Assembly (NCBI RefSeq): GCF_004777465.1
Contig: NZ_CP038462.1
Location: 3,286,001-3,350,000 of the forward strand
Direction of reading: 5' to 3'
Source of the DNA: Nocardioides daphniae
GTDB lineage: Bacteria; Actinomycetota; Actinomycetes; Propionibacteriales; Nocardioidaceae
Length of the DNA: 64,000 nt
The position numbers were made by a program, and so were the translations under genes. Position 1 is the first letter of the stretch. The number at the start of each line of letters is the position of its first letter. Shown one piece after another: positions 56,362 to 64,000 of this stretch. The notes under the pieces are model-generated. The model ran no database searches. It saw nothing but the letters and a program-made list of their open reading frames with translations, and had not been told where the DNA came from.

Positions 56362-57123
56362 ATGAACACTCCGGCCGACGTCGTCGGACGCGTCTCCGCG
56401 CTGCTGCGCGCGGTGGCCGCCGCCGAGCCGTCGGGCGCGCGTACGACCGAGCTCGCCCGCACCGTCGGGCTCGCCCGTCCCACCGCGCACCGCCTGCTCA
56501 GCCAGCTCGCCGAGGCCGGGCTCGCCGACCGTGACGCCGAGAGCGGCCGCTGGCTGCTCGGCCCCGAGCTCTTCTTCATGGGCAACGCGGCCAAGGCCCG
56601 GTACGACGTCACCGCGCTCGCCCAGCCCGTCGTGCGGCGGCTGTCGCAGCTGACCGGCGAGAGCGCCTTCTTCTCCGCCCGCCGCGGCGACGAGACCATC
56701 TGCCTGCTGCGCGAGGACGGTTCGTTCCCGATCCGCTCGCACGTGCTGCACGAAGGCATCCGCTTCCCGCTCGGCGTCGCCTCCGCCGGCCTGGCCGTGC
56801 TGTCGTTCCTGCCCGACGCCGAGGTCGAGGACCACCTGGCCCGGGTCGACCTGGGCACCGACTTCGGCCCGACGCACACGGCCGACGCGGTGCGCGCACG
56901 GATCGCCACCACCCGCGAGGAGGGGTGGGCCACCAACCCGGGCCTGATCATCGAGGGCTCGTGGGGGATGGGCGCCGCCGTCTTCGACGCCGCCGAGCGC
57001 CCGGCGTGGGCGCTGAGCCTGACCGGCATCGAGCAGCGCTTCACTCCTGCACGGCGTCGTGAGCTCGGCCCGTTGCTGTTGCGCGAGGCACACGCGCTGT
57101 CGATCGCCTTGTCCCGCCACTAG
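56362..57123 (+). CDS. IclR-family transcriptional regulator
   Basis: The 253-residue regulator has an N-terminal winged helix ('LARTVGLARPTAHRLLSQLA') and a C-terminal IclR effector domain ('LTGESAFFSARRGDETICLL', 'PLGVASAGLAVLSFLPDAEV', 'LIIEGSWGMGAAVFDA'). Divergent from scoAB, hence the likely regulator of that operon, as PcaR/PcaU-type IclR proteins are of related CoA-transferases. The effector is unknown. Confidence 0.88.
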   Translation: MNTPADVVGRVSALLRAVAAAEPSGARTTELARTVGLARPTAHRLLSQLAEAGLADRDAESGRWLLGPELFFMGNAAKARYDVTALAQPVVRRLSQLTGESAFFSARRGDETICLLREDGSFPIRSHVLHEGIRFPLGVASAGLAVLSFLPDAEVEDHLARVDLGTDFGPTHTADAVRARIATTREEGWATNPGLIIEGSWGMGAAVFDAAERPAWALSLTGIEQRFTPARRRELGPLLLREAHALSIALSRH

Positions 57124-57126
57124 GTT
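57121..57126 (+). promoter_or_regulatory. leaderless-type -10 element (TAGGTT) overlapping the IclR stop
   Basis: TAGGTT begins at the IclR TAG stop and ends 7 nt before the GTG at 57134 of the first ATPase gene. Confidence 0.45.
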
Positions 57127-57133
57127 GGGCGAC

Positions 57134-58156
57134 GTGGAGACCAAGACCAAGAATTCCCCCGACTGGTCCGGCGTGCAGCTGCACGTCGTCACCGGCAAGG
57201 GCGGCACCGGGAAGTCGACGGTGGCCGCCGCCCTCGCCCTGGCGCTCGCCTCGTCGGGGCGCACCGTCCTGCTCTGCGAGGTCGAGGGACGCCAGGGCAT
57301 CGCCCGGATGTTCGACGTCGACCCGCTCCCCTACGCCGAGACCCGGATCGCCCGAGGCTTGGCCGACGAGGAGGGCCGCGCCGGCACGGTGCACGCGCTG
57401 CACATCGACGCCGAGTCGGCCCTGCTGGAGTACCTGGCGATGTACTACAAGCTCGGTCGCGCCGGGAAGGCGCTGGAGAGGTTCGGCGTCATGGAGTTCG
57501 CCACCACGGTGGCCCCGGGCGTACGCGACGTGCTGCTGACCGGCAAGGTCTTCGAGGCCGTGCAGCGCAACAGCCGCCACAAGGGCGCGCTCACCTACGA
57601 CGCCGTCGTGCTCGACGCCCCGCCCACCGGGCGGATCGCCCAGTTCCTCAACGTCAACGGCGAGCTCGCCGGGCTGGCCAAGGTCGGGCCGATCCGCGGC
57701 CAGGCCGACAAGGTGATGACGCTCTTCCGCTCCGGGCGCACGGCGATCCACCTGGTCACCCTGCTCGAGGAGATGCCGGTGACCGAGACGGTCGACGGGA
57801 TCGCCGAGCTGCACGACGTCGACCTGCCGGTCGGCGCGATCGTCGCCAACCTCGTACGACCGCAGGAGCTCGACGACGACCTGCTCACGCACGCCGCCTC
57901 CGGGACCCTCGACGGCGACGCGGTGGCTCGGGGCCTCTCCACGGCCGGGTTGGAGCCCGACCCGGCCCTGGTCGACACCCTCCTCGCCCAGGGCCGCGAC
58001 CACGCCCTGCGCCTCGAGCTCGAGGCCACCCAGCGCCAGGTCGTCGAGGGGGTCGGGGTGCCGACGTACGCCCTCCCCCAGCTCGTCGACGGCGTCGACC
58101 TCGGCGGGCTCTACGAGCTCGCCGCCCTCCTCAAGGACCAGGGGCTCGGACGATGA
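57134..58156 (+). CDS. ArsA/GET3-like anion-transporting ATPase, first of a pair
   Basis: The 340-residue protein has P-loop '[20 protein letters not shown]' (deviant Walker A), switch-like '[20 protein letters not shown]' (DAPPTG) and a C-terminal helical part. It lacks the Cys metal-binding residues of true ArsA. Coupled to the second ATPase by ATGA. In actinobacteria the two genes always lie beside wblA, and a heterodimer is plausible; the client is unknown. Confidence 0.85.
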   Translation: METKTKNSPDWSGVQLHVVTGKGGTGKSTVAAALALALASSGRTVLLCEVEGRQGIARMFDVDPLPYAETRIARGLADEEGRAGTVHALHIDAESALLEYLAMYYKLGRAGKALERFGVMEFATTVAPGVRDVLLTGKVFEAVQRNSRHKGALTYDAVVLDAPPTGRIAQFLNVNGELAGLAKVGPIRGQADKVMTLFRSGRTAIHLVTLLEEMPVTETVDGIAELHDVDLPVGAIVANLVRPQELDDDLLTHAASGTLDGDAVARGLSTAGLEPDPALVDTLLAQGRDHALRLELEATQRQVVEGVGVPTYALPQLVDGVDLGGLYELAALLKDQGLGR

Positions 58157-59324
58157 CCCGCACCCGCGTCGGACCGCTCGCCAGCACGGCCCACGCCGCG
58201 CCCGCCCTCGACGTCGACGCCCTGGTCGACGACCGCGACATCGGGATCGTCGTCTGCTGCGGCTCCGGCGGCGTCGGCAAGACGACCACGGCCGCCAGCC
58301 TCGCGCTGCGCGCGGCCGAGCGAGGCCGCAAGGTCGTGGTGCTGACCATCGACCCGGCCCGCCGGCTCGCGCAGTCGATGGGCATCGAGAAGCTCGACAA
58401 CACCCCCCGGCCGGTGCCGGACGTGGGCGGCGAGGGCTCGCTCGACGCGATGATGCTGGACATGAAGCGCACCTTCGACGAGGTGGTGCTCTCGCAGGCC
58501 TCGCCGGAGAAGGCGCAACAGATCCTCTCCAACCCCTTCTACGTCGCGCTGTCGAGCTCGTTCGCGGGCACGCAGGAATACATGGCGATGGAGAAGCTCG
58601 GCCAGATCCACCGTCAGGCGCAGAAGGACGGCAGCTACGACCTGATCGTGGTCGACACCCCGCCGTCGCGCTCGGCCCTGGACTTCCTCGACGCGCCGGA
58701 GCGGCTCTCGAGCTTCCTTGACGGTCGCTTCATCCGGATCCTGCTGGCCCCGGCCAAGGGCCCGGCTCGCTTCATGACCGCCGGGCTCGGCATCGTGACC
58801 GCTGCCCTCAACCGGGTGCTGGGCGGGCAGGTGCTGAATGACATGCAGGTATTCATCGCCGCCTTCGACACGCTCTTCGGCGGTTTCCGGGCGCGGGCGG
58901 AGAAGACGTACGCCCTGCTCCAGGCCGACGGGACGGCCTTCCTGGTGATCGCCGCGCCCGAGGAGGACGCGCTGCGGGAGGCGGCGTACTTCGTCGAGCG
59001 GCTCAACGAGGACGAGATGCCGCTGGCCGGGCTGGTCGTCAACCGTGCGGCGCGCGAGAGCGACGGCGACCTGACCGCGGACGAGGCGGGGGCCGCGGCG
59101 GCGCGCCTGTCGCGTACGCGCCGTCTCCCGACAACGACCTCACCGCCGGCCTGCTGCGCCTGCACGCGCGCCGCCTGCGGCTGGTGGAGCGGGAGGGCCG
59201 CGTACGCCGTCGCTTCGCCGCGGCCCACCCGACGGTGCCGACCGTGGTGGTCCCGGCGTTGCCGACCGACGTCCATGACCTCGAGGGCCTACGCCAGATC
59301 GGGGAGCTGCTCGCCGAGGGGTGA
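58153..59324 (+). CDS. ArsA/GET3-like anion-transporting ATPase, second of a pair, one frameshift
   Basis: About 390 residues. '[20 protein letters not shown]' (P-loop), '[20 protein letters not shown]', '[20 protein letters not shown]'. One base is missing at about 59114-59118, after which '[20 protein letters not shown]' and '[20 protein letters not shown]' complete the protein (391 codons). The 'DTPPS' switch and 'TIDPARRL' are typical of this actinobacterial half of the pair. Confidence 0.85.
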
Positions 59325-59362
59325 GCTCCCCTTGACGCGGGCGTCCCGCCCCTGAAATGCCA

Positions 59363-59397
59363 GACGCCCCCGGCCCTTTCGGGTGGCCGGGGACGTC
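59363..59397. terminator. bidirectional hairpin terminator
   Basis: Stem CCCCGGCC / GGCCGGGG extended by GACG / CGTC around one mismatch, loop CTTTCGGGT. It lies between the ATPase gene and the convergent whiB-family gene. Confidence 0.8.
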
Positions 59398-59454
59398 CGT
59401 GGTCCGGCAGCGCTGCCTGCCCCTGGGAATGGACCGAGGGGGGTCAGCGTCGGG

Positions 59455-59751
59455 TCAGAGCTGCAGGCTCTGGACCCCCGTACGTGCGTGGTCCTCGCGA
59501 GCGGACTCGAGGACGGTGCGCCACGAGGCACCCGGGCGACGGCGGAGCAGCGCGCGGCGCTCACGCTCGGTCATGCCGCCCCAGACGCCCCACTCGATCT
59601 GGTTGTCGAGAGCCTCCGCCAGGCACTCGGTACGGACGGAGCAGCCGTTGCAGAGCTGCTTCGCCTTGTTCTGCTCAGCGCCCCGGACGAACAGCTGGTC
59701 CGGTGACGAGTCCTTGCAAGCCGCCTTTGACGACCAGTCCTCAACCCACAT
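59455..59751 (-). CDS. wblA: WhiB-family regulator, WblA-like
   Basis: The 98-residue protein has four [4Fe-4S] Cys at 12, 34, 37 and 43 ('LCNGCSVRTEC') and the turn 'EWGVWGGMTERERRALLRRR' with basic DNA-binding tail. GGGGAGAG stands ahead of the ATG. Context (ArsA-like ATPases on one side, penicillin-binding protein on the other) is that of WblA, which acts with the principal sigma factor in development, redox response and secondary metabolism in Streptomyces and relatives. Confidence 0.92.
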   Translation of the reverse strand: MWVEDWSSKAACKDSSPDQLFVRGAEQNKAKQLCNGCSVRTECLAEALDNQIEWGVWGGMTERERRALLRRRPGASWRTVLESAREDHARTGVQSLQL

Positions 59752-60008
59752 GTCTCTCTCCCCAAAAGATCCTCAATATGGTGGTGGACATCCCCACGAC
59801 TCCGACTCACCATTGATGCTGCATTAACAAAGGTATGGACCAGCCTGGCGCAGGGACAGACACCTTTAGCCCAGATCGCATAGTCACGTGTGACTAGTCA
59901 CTAATGACTACATCGGGTGGGGGACGACCAGGGCCGAGACCGTGAAAACTCCGGCAGAAGCCCCACGCAGGCGTGGAAAGTGTGATGGGGTGTCCTCCGC
60001 GACTCACG
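59752..60008. promoter_or_regulatory. AT-rich wblA/PBP divergent control region with a TAGTCA/TGACTA cluster
   Basis: This 257-bp gap is clearly less GC-rich than its surroundings. At 59881-59910 four half-sites stand at 59881 (TAGTCA), 59891 (TGACTA), 59895 (TAGTCA) and 59905 (TGACTA). They form two overlapping 16-bp palindromes 14 bp apart. The GTGAC/GTCAC core also resembles a BldD-type box. It lies 130 bp upstream of wblA and 112 bp upstream of the PBP gene. Confidence 0.55.
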
Positions 60009-60014
60009 TAGGCT
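60009..60014 (+). promoter_or_regulatory. leaderless-type -10 element (TAGGCT) of the PBP gene
   Basis: TAGGCT ends 7 nt before the ATG at 60022; no ribosome-binding site. Confidence 0.5.
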
Positions 60015-60021
60015 GACCCTC

Positions 60022-62409
60022 ATGTCCACGCCTGACCACTCGCCGAGTCGCAAGCGCCGCATCGCCCAGCACCTGGGGATCATGGCCGCCGTCTCCACCG
60101 CCCTCGGAGTCCTGGCTGCCGGCATGGTCATGCCGTTCGCCTTCGTCGCCAGCTCGATGGCCACCGACGTCTCCGAGCAGATGGAGGACCTCCCGGCCGA
60201 GCTCGACTTCAAGCCGCTCGCCCAGAAGACCAACGTCTACTCGGCGAAGGGTGACCTGATCGCCTCGTTCTACGACGAGAACAGGGTCACGGTCACCCTC
60301 AACCAGATCTCCAAGCCGATGGTGCAGGCCATCCTGGCGATCGAGGACTACCGCTTCTACGAGCACGGCGCGCTCGACCTCAAGGGCACCCTGCGCGCCC
60401 TCATCAGCAACCAGGCCGCCGACAACGTGGTCCAGGGTGGCTCCTCGATCACCCAGCAGATGGTGAAGCTGACCCTGGTCGACCAGGCGAAGGACGACCC
60501 GGAGGCCCGCGCCGCGGCCACCGACGACACGTACGAGCGCAAGCTGCGCGAGCTGCGCTACGCGATCGCGTTCGAGCAGAAGTACTCCAAGGACTGGATC
60601 CTGGAGCGCTACCTCAACATCGCCTACTTCGGCGACGGTGCCTACGGCGTCCAGGCCGCAGCCAAGCGCTACTTCAACAAGAACGCCAAGAAGCTGACGG
60701 TCAAGGAGGCCGCGCTGCTGGCGGGCATGGTGAAGAACCCGGTCGGCTACGACCCGGTCAACTACCCCGACCGCGCCAAGGCGCGTCGCAACGTGGTGCT
60801 CGCCCGGATGGCCCAGCTCAACGTGATCCCCGCCGAGCAGGCCGAGCGCCTGCAGGAGAAGGGTCTCGGTCTCGACCGCCAGCCCGCCGCCAACGGCTGC
60901 GTGAACTCCCCCGCCGCGTTCTTCTGCGACTACGTCTACCGCTACCTCCTCGAGGACAAGGCGCTGGGCAAGACCAAGGAGGAGCGTCGCGACCTGCTCC
61001 GCTCCGGCGGCCTGACGATCAAGACGACCGTCGACCTCAACTTCCAGAAGGCGGCCGACGAGTCGGTACGCCGTCGCGTCTTCCCCACCGACCAGGCGAT
61101 CGGCGGCCTGGCCATGGTCGAGCCGCGCACCGGTGACGTGAAGGCGCTGGCCCAGTCGCGTCCGATGGGCACCAAGAAGAAGATCGGGCAGACGATGCTC
61201 AACTACGTCGTCCCGAAGCGGCTGGGTGACTCCAACGGTTTCCAGGCCGGCTCGACCTTCAAGGTCTTCGTGCTCGCAGCCGCGCTCAACCAGGGCAAGA
61301 TCTCGATGACGCAGTCGATCAACTCGCCCCCGAAGATGATGTTCAACGAGAGTGAGTTCGAGGACTGCGACGGGGAGCCCTACGGCTACGCGCCCTTCGA
61401 GACGAACAACTCCACCCGGTCCGGGCCCATGAACATGTACACGGGCACCCGGCTCTCGGTGAACACCTACTTCCTGCAGCTGACGAGGTCGACCGGCCTC
61501 TGCGAGCCGTACGAGCTCGCCAAGGAGATGGGCATCGAGCTCACCAACCCCGAGGGCAAGGAGCCCGGCGGCGGCCTGCCCGAGCGGGTGCCCACCTTCG
61601 GGCTCGGCATCGCGGACACCAGCCCGCTCGAGGTCGCGGAGGCGTACGCGACCTTCGGCGGCCGCGGCCTGCACTGCGCCGCGCGGCCGGTCACCTCCAT
61701 CGAGGACGCCGCCGGCAACGTGCTGAAGAACTACCCCAAGGACTGCACCCAGGTGCTGGCCGGCTCCGTCGCCGACGCGGTCAACGACGTGCTGCGCGGC
61801 GTCCAGGAGCCCGGCGGCTTCGGCTACGGCCGCGGCCTGGCTCTGCCGCAGCAGTCGGCTGGCAAGACCGGAACCACCAGCGACAACAAGGCCGTGTGGT
61901 TCGCGGGCTACACGCCCAACCTGGCGGCCGCCTCGATGATCGCCGGCGCCAACTCCTACGGCACCCCGATCACCCTCAACGGCCAGTCGGTCGGCGGCGC
62001 CTACGTCAGCTCCGCCTCCGGCTCCGGCACCGCCGGACCGATGTGGGGCGACGCGATGAAGGTGGTCGCCCAGTACCTGCCCGACGAGGAGTTCCAGCGG
62101 CCCTCCGGATCCCAGATCCTGGGTGCCCTCACCCCGGTGCCCTCGGTCAGCGGGATGACCATCGACAAGGCCACCAAGGTCCTCGAGGACGCCGGCTTCG
62201 AGGTCTCCGTCGGCGGCACGGTCAACTCCAACGTGAGCGAGGGCCTCGTCGCCTGGTCGTCGCCGGGCAGCGGCTCCTCGCTGAGCAGCGGCGACACGGT
62301 CTACATCTACCCGTCGTCAGGCTACGTGCCGAAGTCCAAGCCGAAGCCGAAGAAGAAGCCGCGCGGCGAAGGCCGGGGCCGCGGCCGCGGCGGGCCCAAC
62401 CGCCGCTGA
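60022..62409 (+). CDS. bifunctional penicillin-binding protein (GT51 + transpeptidase + PASTA)
   Basis: Intact, 795 residues. A TM anchor (about 18-45), GT51 transglycosylase with the catalytic Glu in 'AILAIEDYRFYEHGALDLKG' (Glu108) and 'GGSSITQQMVK'. The transpeptidase has 'FQAGSTFKVFVLAA' (SxxK), 'RLSVNTYFLQ' (SxN) and 'QQSAGKTGTTSDNKAVWFAG' (KTG). One PASTA domain is near 'VPSVSGMTIDKATKVLEDAG', and a Lys/Arg/Gly-rich tail follows. It polymerises and cross-links peptidoglycan. Usual partner of wblA in gene order. Confidence 0.96.
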   Translation: MSTPDHSPSRKRRIAQHLGIMAAVSTALGVLAAGMVMPFAFVASSMATDVSEQMEDLPAELDFKPLAQKTNVYSAKGDLIASFYDENRVTVTLNQISKPMVQAILAIEDYRFYEHGALDLKGTLRALISNQAADNVVQGGSSITQQMVKLTLVDQAKDDPEARAAATDDTYERKLRELRYAIAFEQKYSKDWILERYLNIAYFGDGAYGVQAAAKRYFNKNAKKLTVKEAALLAGMVKNPVGYDPVNYPDRAKARRNVVLARMAQLNVIPAEQAERLQEKGLGLDRQPAANGCVNSPAAFFCDYVYRYLLEDKALGKTKEERRDLLRSGGLTIKTTVDLNFQKAADESVRRRVFPTDQAIGGLAMVEPRTGDVKALAQSRPMGTKKKIGQTMLNYVVPKRLGDSNGFQAGSTFKVFVLAAALNQGKISMTQSINSPPKMMFNESEFEDCDGEPYGYAPFETNNSTRSGPMNMYTGTRLSVNTYFLQLTRSTGLCEPYELAKEMGIELTNPEGKEPGGGLPERVPTFGLGIADTSPLEVAEAYATFGGRGLHCAARPVTSIEDAAGNVLKNYPKDCTQVLAGSVADAVNDVLRGVQEPGGFGYGRGLALPQQSAGKTGTTSDNKAVWFAGYTPNLAAASMIAGANSYGTPITLNGQSVGGAYVSSASGSGTAGPMWGDAMKVVAQYLPDEEFQRPSGSQILGALTPVPSVSGMTIDKATKVLEDAGFEVSVGGTVNSNVSEGLVAWSSPGSGSSLSSGDTVYIYPSSGYVPKSKPKPKKKPRGEGRGRGRGGPNRR

Positions 62410-62423
62410 GGCACTTGCGTACG

Positions 62424-62459
62424 AGAACGGGTACCGAGGATGACCTCGGTGCCCGTTCT
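62424..62459. terminator. hairpin terminator after the PBP gene
   Basis: 16-nt arms AGAACGGGTACCGAGG / CCTCGGTGCCCGTTCT with one mismatch and a 4-nt loop, between convergent genes. Confidence 0.85.
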
Positions 62460-62488
62460 GCGTCTGTCTCGCCCCGCGGGTGGGTGGC

Positions 62489-62947
62489 TCAGCCGAGCTG
62501 GCGACGCACCTCGGCGGCGACGGCGCCACCGTCGGCGCGGCCCTTCACCTGCGGCGTCACGACACCCATGACCTTGCCCATCGCCTTCATCCCGTCGGCG
62601 GCGGCGCCAGTCTGCTCGATGGCGGCAGCGACGATCGCGGAGACCTCCTCGGCGGTGAGCGGGGTCGGGAGGTAGTCGGCGATGACCTCGGCCTCGGCCT
62701 TCTCCTTGGCCGCCATCTCGTCGCGCCCCGCCTCCGCGAAGGCGGCGTGCGCCTCGCGGCGCTTCTTCGCCTCGCTCGTCAGCACGGTCAGCACGTCGTC
62801 GTCGCTGAGCTCCTTGGCCTGCTTGCCGGCGACCTCGGCGTTGGTGATCGCGGTCAGCACCATGCGCAGCGTCGAGGAACGCACCTCGTCGCGGGCCTTG
62901 ATGGCGGCGGTCAGGTCACTGCGGAGACGGTCCTTCAGCTCACTCAT
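62489..62947 (-). CDS. GatB/YqeY domain protein
   Basis: The 152-residue protein begins 'MSELKDRLRSDLTAAIKARD' and contains 'STLRMVLTAITNAEVAGKQA', 'IADYLPTPLTAEEVSAIVAA' and 'MGKVMGVVTPQVKGRADGGA', the full YqeY domain, which resembles the tRNA-binding tail of GatB. Stand-alone YqeY has no firm function. Confidence 0.92.
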   Translation of the reverse strand: MSELKDRLRSDLTAAIKARDEVRSSTLRMVLTAITNAEVAGKQAKELSDDDVLTVLTSEAKKRREAHAAFAEAGRDEMAAKEKAEAEVIADYLPTPLTAEEVSAIVAAAIEQTGAAADGMKAMGKVMGVVTPQVKGRADGGAVAAEVRRQLG

Positions 62948-63060
62948 GGGACCAGTGTGTCAGGCATTGCCTGCTCCGGCACCGGGGCCGCCGCCCCCTT
63001 GTGCGGGGTTCGCCGACGTCATCGGTCGTCACGCCACGCACGGCTGGAAGGATCTTTCCC

Positions 63061-63516
63061 ATGACCCGATCCCTTCGCTCCCGGGCGACCACCCGGCCGC
63101 GCGGGGCGGCCCTGCTGACCGGGCTGGTGCTCCTGGCAGGCTGCAGCTCACTCCAGGACGATGCCGACGAGCAGGCGGCGCAGCTGGCCGACGGCCCGCT
63201 GCTGTCGGGTCTGGAGCGCGAGATGCAGACGGCGGGAGCCACGACCGAGGAGGAGCGCGGCGCCGCGGCCGAAGCGTGGCTCTCCACACCGGCCCCGGCC
63301 ATCACGGAGAGTCACGGCGGATCGACGTGGGTGGTGCGTGAGCGGGAAGGAGCGTCGGTGACGGTCGCCGTCTACCAGTACTGGGAGTCCGGGAGCTTCT
63401 TCCCACCCGACCAGGGAGAAGCCGCCTGGGGCCTGGCGTGCCGGGAGTACGAGGTGGCCCCCCAGGTCACGGCGCGCTCCATCCCCTGCCCCGAGGGGAC
63501 CCCCGCCGCTCCGTGA
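63061..63516 (+). CDS. hypothetical lipoprotein
   Basis: The 151-residue protein starts at the ATG at 63061 (GGAAGGATC upstream). It has a signal sequence with lipobox 'LLTGLVLLAGCSSLQ', then an acidic, Ala/Glu-rich region and a small C-terminal domain with two Cys ('WGLACREYEVAP', 'ARSIPCPEGTPAAP') likely forming a disulfide. Membrane-anchored outside the cell; family not recognised. Confidence 0.7.
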   Translation: MTRSLRSRATTRPRGAALLTGLVLLAGCSSLQDDADEQAAQLADGPLLSGLEREMQTAGATTEEERGAAAEAWLSTPAPAITESHGGSTWVVREREGASVTVAVYQYWESGSFFPPDQGEAAWGLACREYEVAPQVTARSIPCPEGTPAAP

Positions 63517-63550
63517 CCTGAGGACGCCGCCGTGTGACACGCTGTGACGC

Positions 63551-64000
63551 GTGAACGCACTCACCGCACTGGGACGCACCGCCGGCCTCGGCCTGATCGC
63601 CGGCAGTACGTTGGCGGCGTACGCAGCCTGGGAGGCCCGCCAGTACACGCTGCGGGAGGTCACGGTGCCGCTGCTGCCCGCAGGCCACGAGCCACTGCGG
63701 GTGCTCCACCTCTCCGACATCCACATGACCCCAGCCCAGCGCGCCAAGCAGGAGTGGCTGGCCTCGCTCGCCGACCTCGATCCTGACCTGGTGATCAACA
63801 CCGGCGACAACCTGGCCCACCGGCACGCGGTGCCGCACGTGGTCGAGTCGCTGGCGGGGCTGCTGACCCATCCGGGGGCCTACGTGATGGGCTCCAACGA
63901 CTACTTCGCGCCCACCATGCGCAACCCGTTCGCCTACCTGCTCCCCGACCGCGGCAAGCGGCACACGTCGACGCCGCACCTGCCGTGGCCCGAGCTCAAG
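63551..64000 (+). CDS. metallophosphoesterase (calcineurin-like), 5' part
   Basis: 150 codons from the GTG at 63551 to the window edge. After a membrane-anchor helix ('GLGLIAGSTLAAYAAWEA') come the metal ligands 'VLHLSDIHMTP' (DxH), 'LVINTGDNLAH' (GDN) and 'YVMGSNDYFAP' (GSND, equivalent to GNHD). This YkuE/YaeI-like group acts at the membrane, possibly on lipid or nucleotide phosphates. The C-terminal His ligands are beyond the window. Confidence 0.88.
   Translation, partial: MNALTALGRTAGLGLIAGSTLAAYAAWEARQYTLREVTVPLLPAGHEPLRVLHLSDIHMTPAQRAKQEWLASLADLDPDLVINTGDNLAHRHAVPHVVESLAGLLTHPGAYVMGSNDYFAPTMRNPFAYLLPDRGKRHTSTPHLPWPELK

Overview
The window is a high-GC chromosomal segment from an actinobacterium, most likely a member of the Nocardioidaceae (Nocardioides-like). 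This rests on base composition, frequent GTG starts, ATGA/GTGA gene overlaps, a WhiB-family regulator, a coenzyme-F420-type oxidoreductase, NnaR-type nitrogen control, a CvpA/trypsin (MarP-type) protease and actinobacterial core gene order. It has no rRNA, tRNA, CRISPR array, transposase or phage module that I could see. The assignment is inferred from gene content; no database was searched.

Layout. 1-4287 (minus): a Tad/Flp pilus cluster (ssd-tadA-tadB-tadC-DUF4244 pilin candidate-tadE-second TadE-like gene cut by the window edge). 4508-7454: a HAD-IB phosphatase, a Fic-like 'oxidoreductase' and a methyltransferase. 7485-13398: a LytS/LytTR two-component system followed by two sodium:solute (acetate-type) symporters, each with a small membrane partner. 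13484-14440: a secreted GH16-like protein. 14554-24814 (minus): a complete nitrate-assimilation locus (narK, nasC, FAD/[2Fe-2S] partner, nirB, nirD, an NnaR-type HemD-HTH regulator and a sirohydrochlorin chelatase that would supply siroheme). 25081-27051: acetyl-CoA synthetase. 27131-31846: F420-type oxidoreductase, zinc alcohol dehydrogenase, small membrane proteins, gamma carbonic anhydrase. 31837-38207: PP2C phosphatase, NhaA, holin-like protein, MarP-like protease, Nudix, TlpA, endonuclease III. 38425-47407: Crp, an ECF sigma factor with a very large double beta-propeller membrane partner, succinyl-CoA:acetate CoA-transferase, metallo-beta-lactamase fold protein, Nudix, RidA, DUF4177. 47625-57123: an accessory block (YbaK, MFS, luciferase-like protein, NarL/DesK-type two-component system, scoAB and IclR). 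57134-64000: two ArsA-like ATPases, WblA-like WhiB, bifunctional penicillin-binding protein, YqeY, lipoprotein, and a metallophosphoesterase cut by the window edge.

How the parts fit. Acetate and C2 metabolism is a theme: acetate symporters, acs, succinyl-CoA:acetate CoA-transferase and 3-oxoacid CoA-transferase, with a Crp regulator in the same window. The acs and symporter promoters share a Crp-like dyad and a second 10-bp motif. The two nitrate operons share a 12-bp motif at almost the same distance from their first genes. Many genes (about 15) have a -10-like TAnnnT hexamer ending 6-8 nt before the start codon and no ribosome-binding site, the signature of leaderless transcription.

Two structural oddities stand out. 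First, an 85-91 bp repeat with inverted-repeat ends occurs three times (twice in tandem after the nitrate operon, once 30 kb away between two convergent genes). Second, the stop-codon region of five genes is echoed in tandem just downstream. A caution: about 23 single- or few-base frameshifts interrupt 16 otherwise well-conserved genes, often in G/C runs and sometimes compensating one another. Sequencing error is the likeliest cause, so these genes are annotated across the shifts rather than as pseudogenes.
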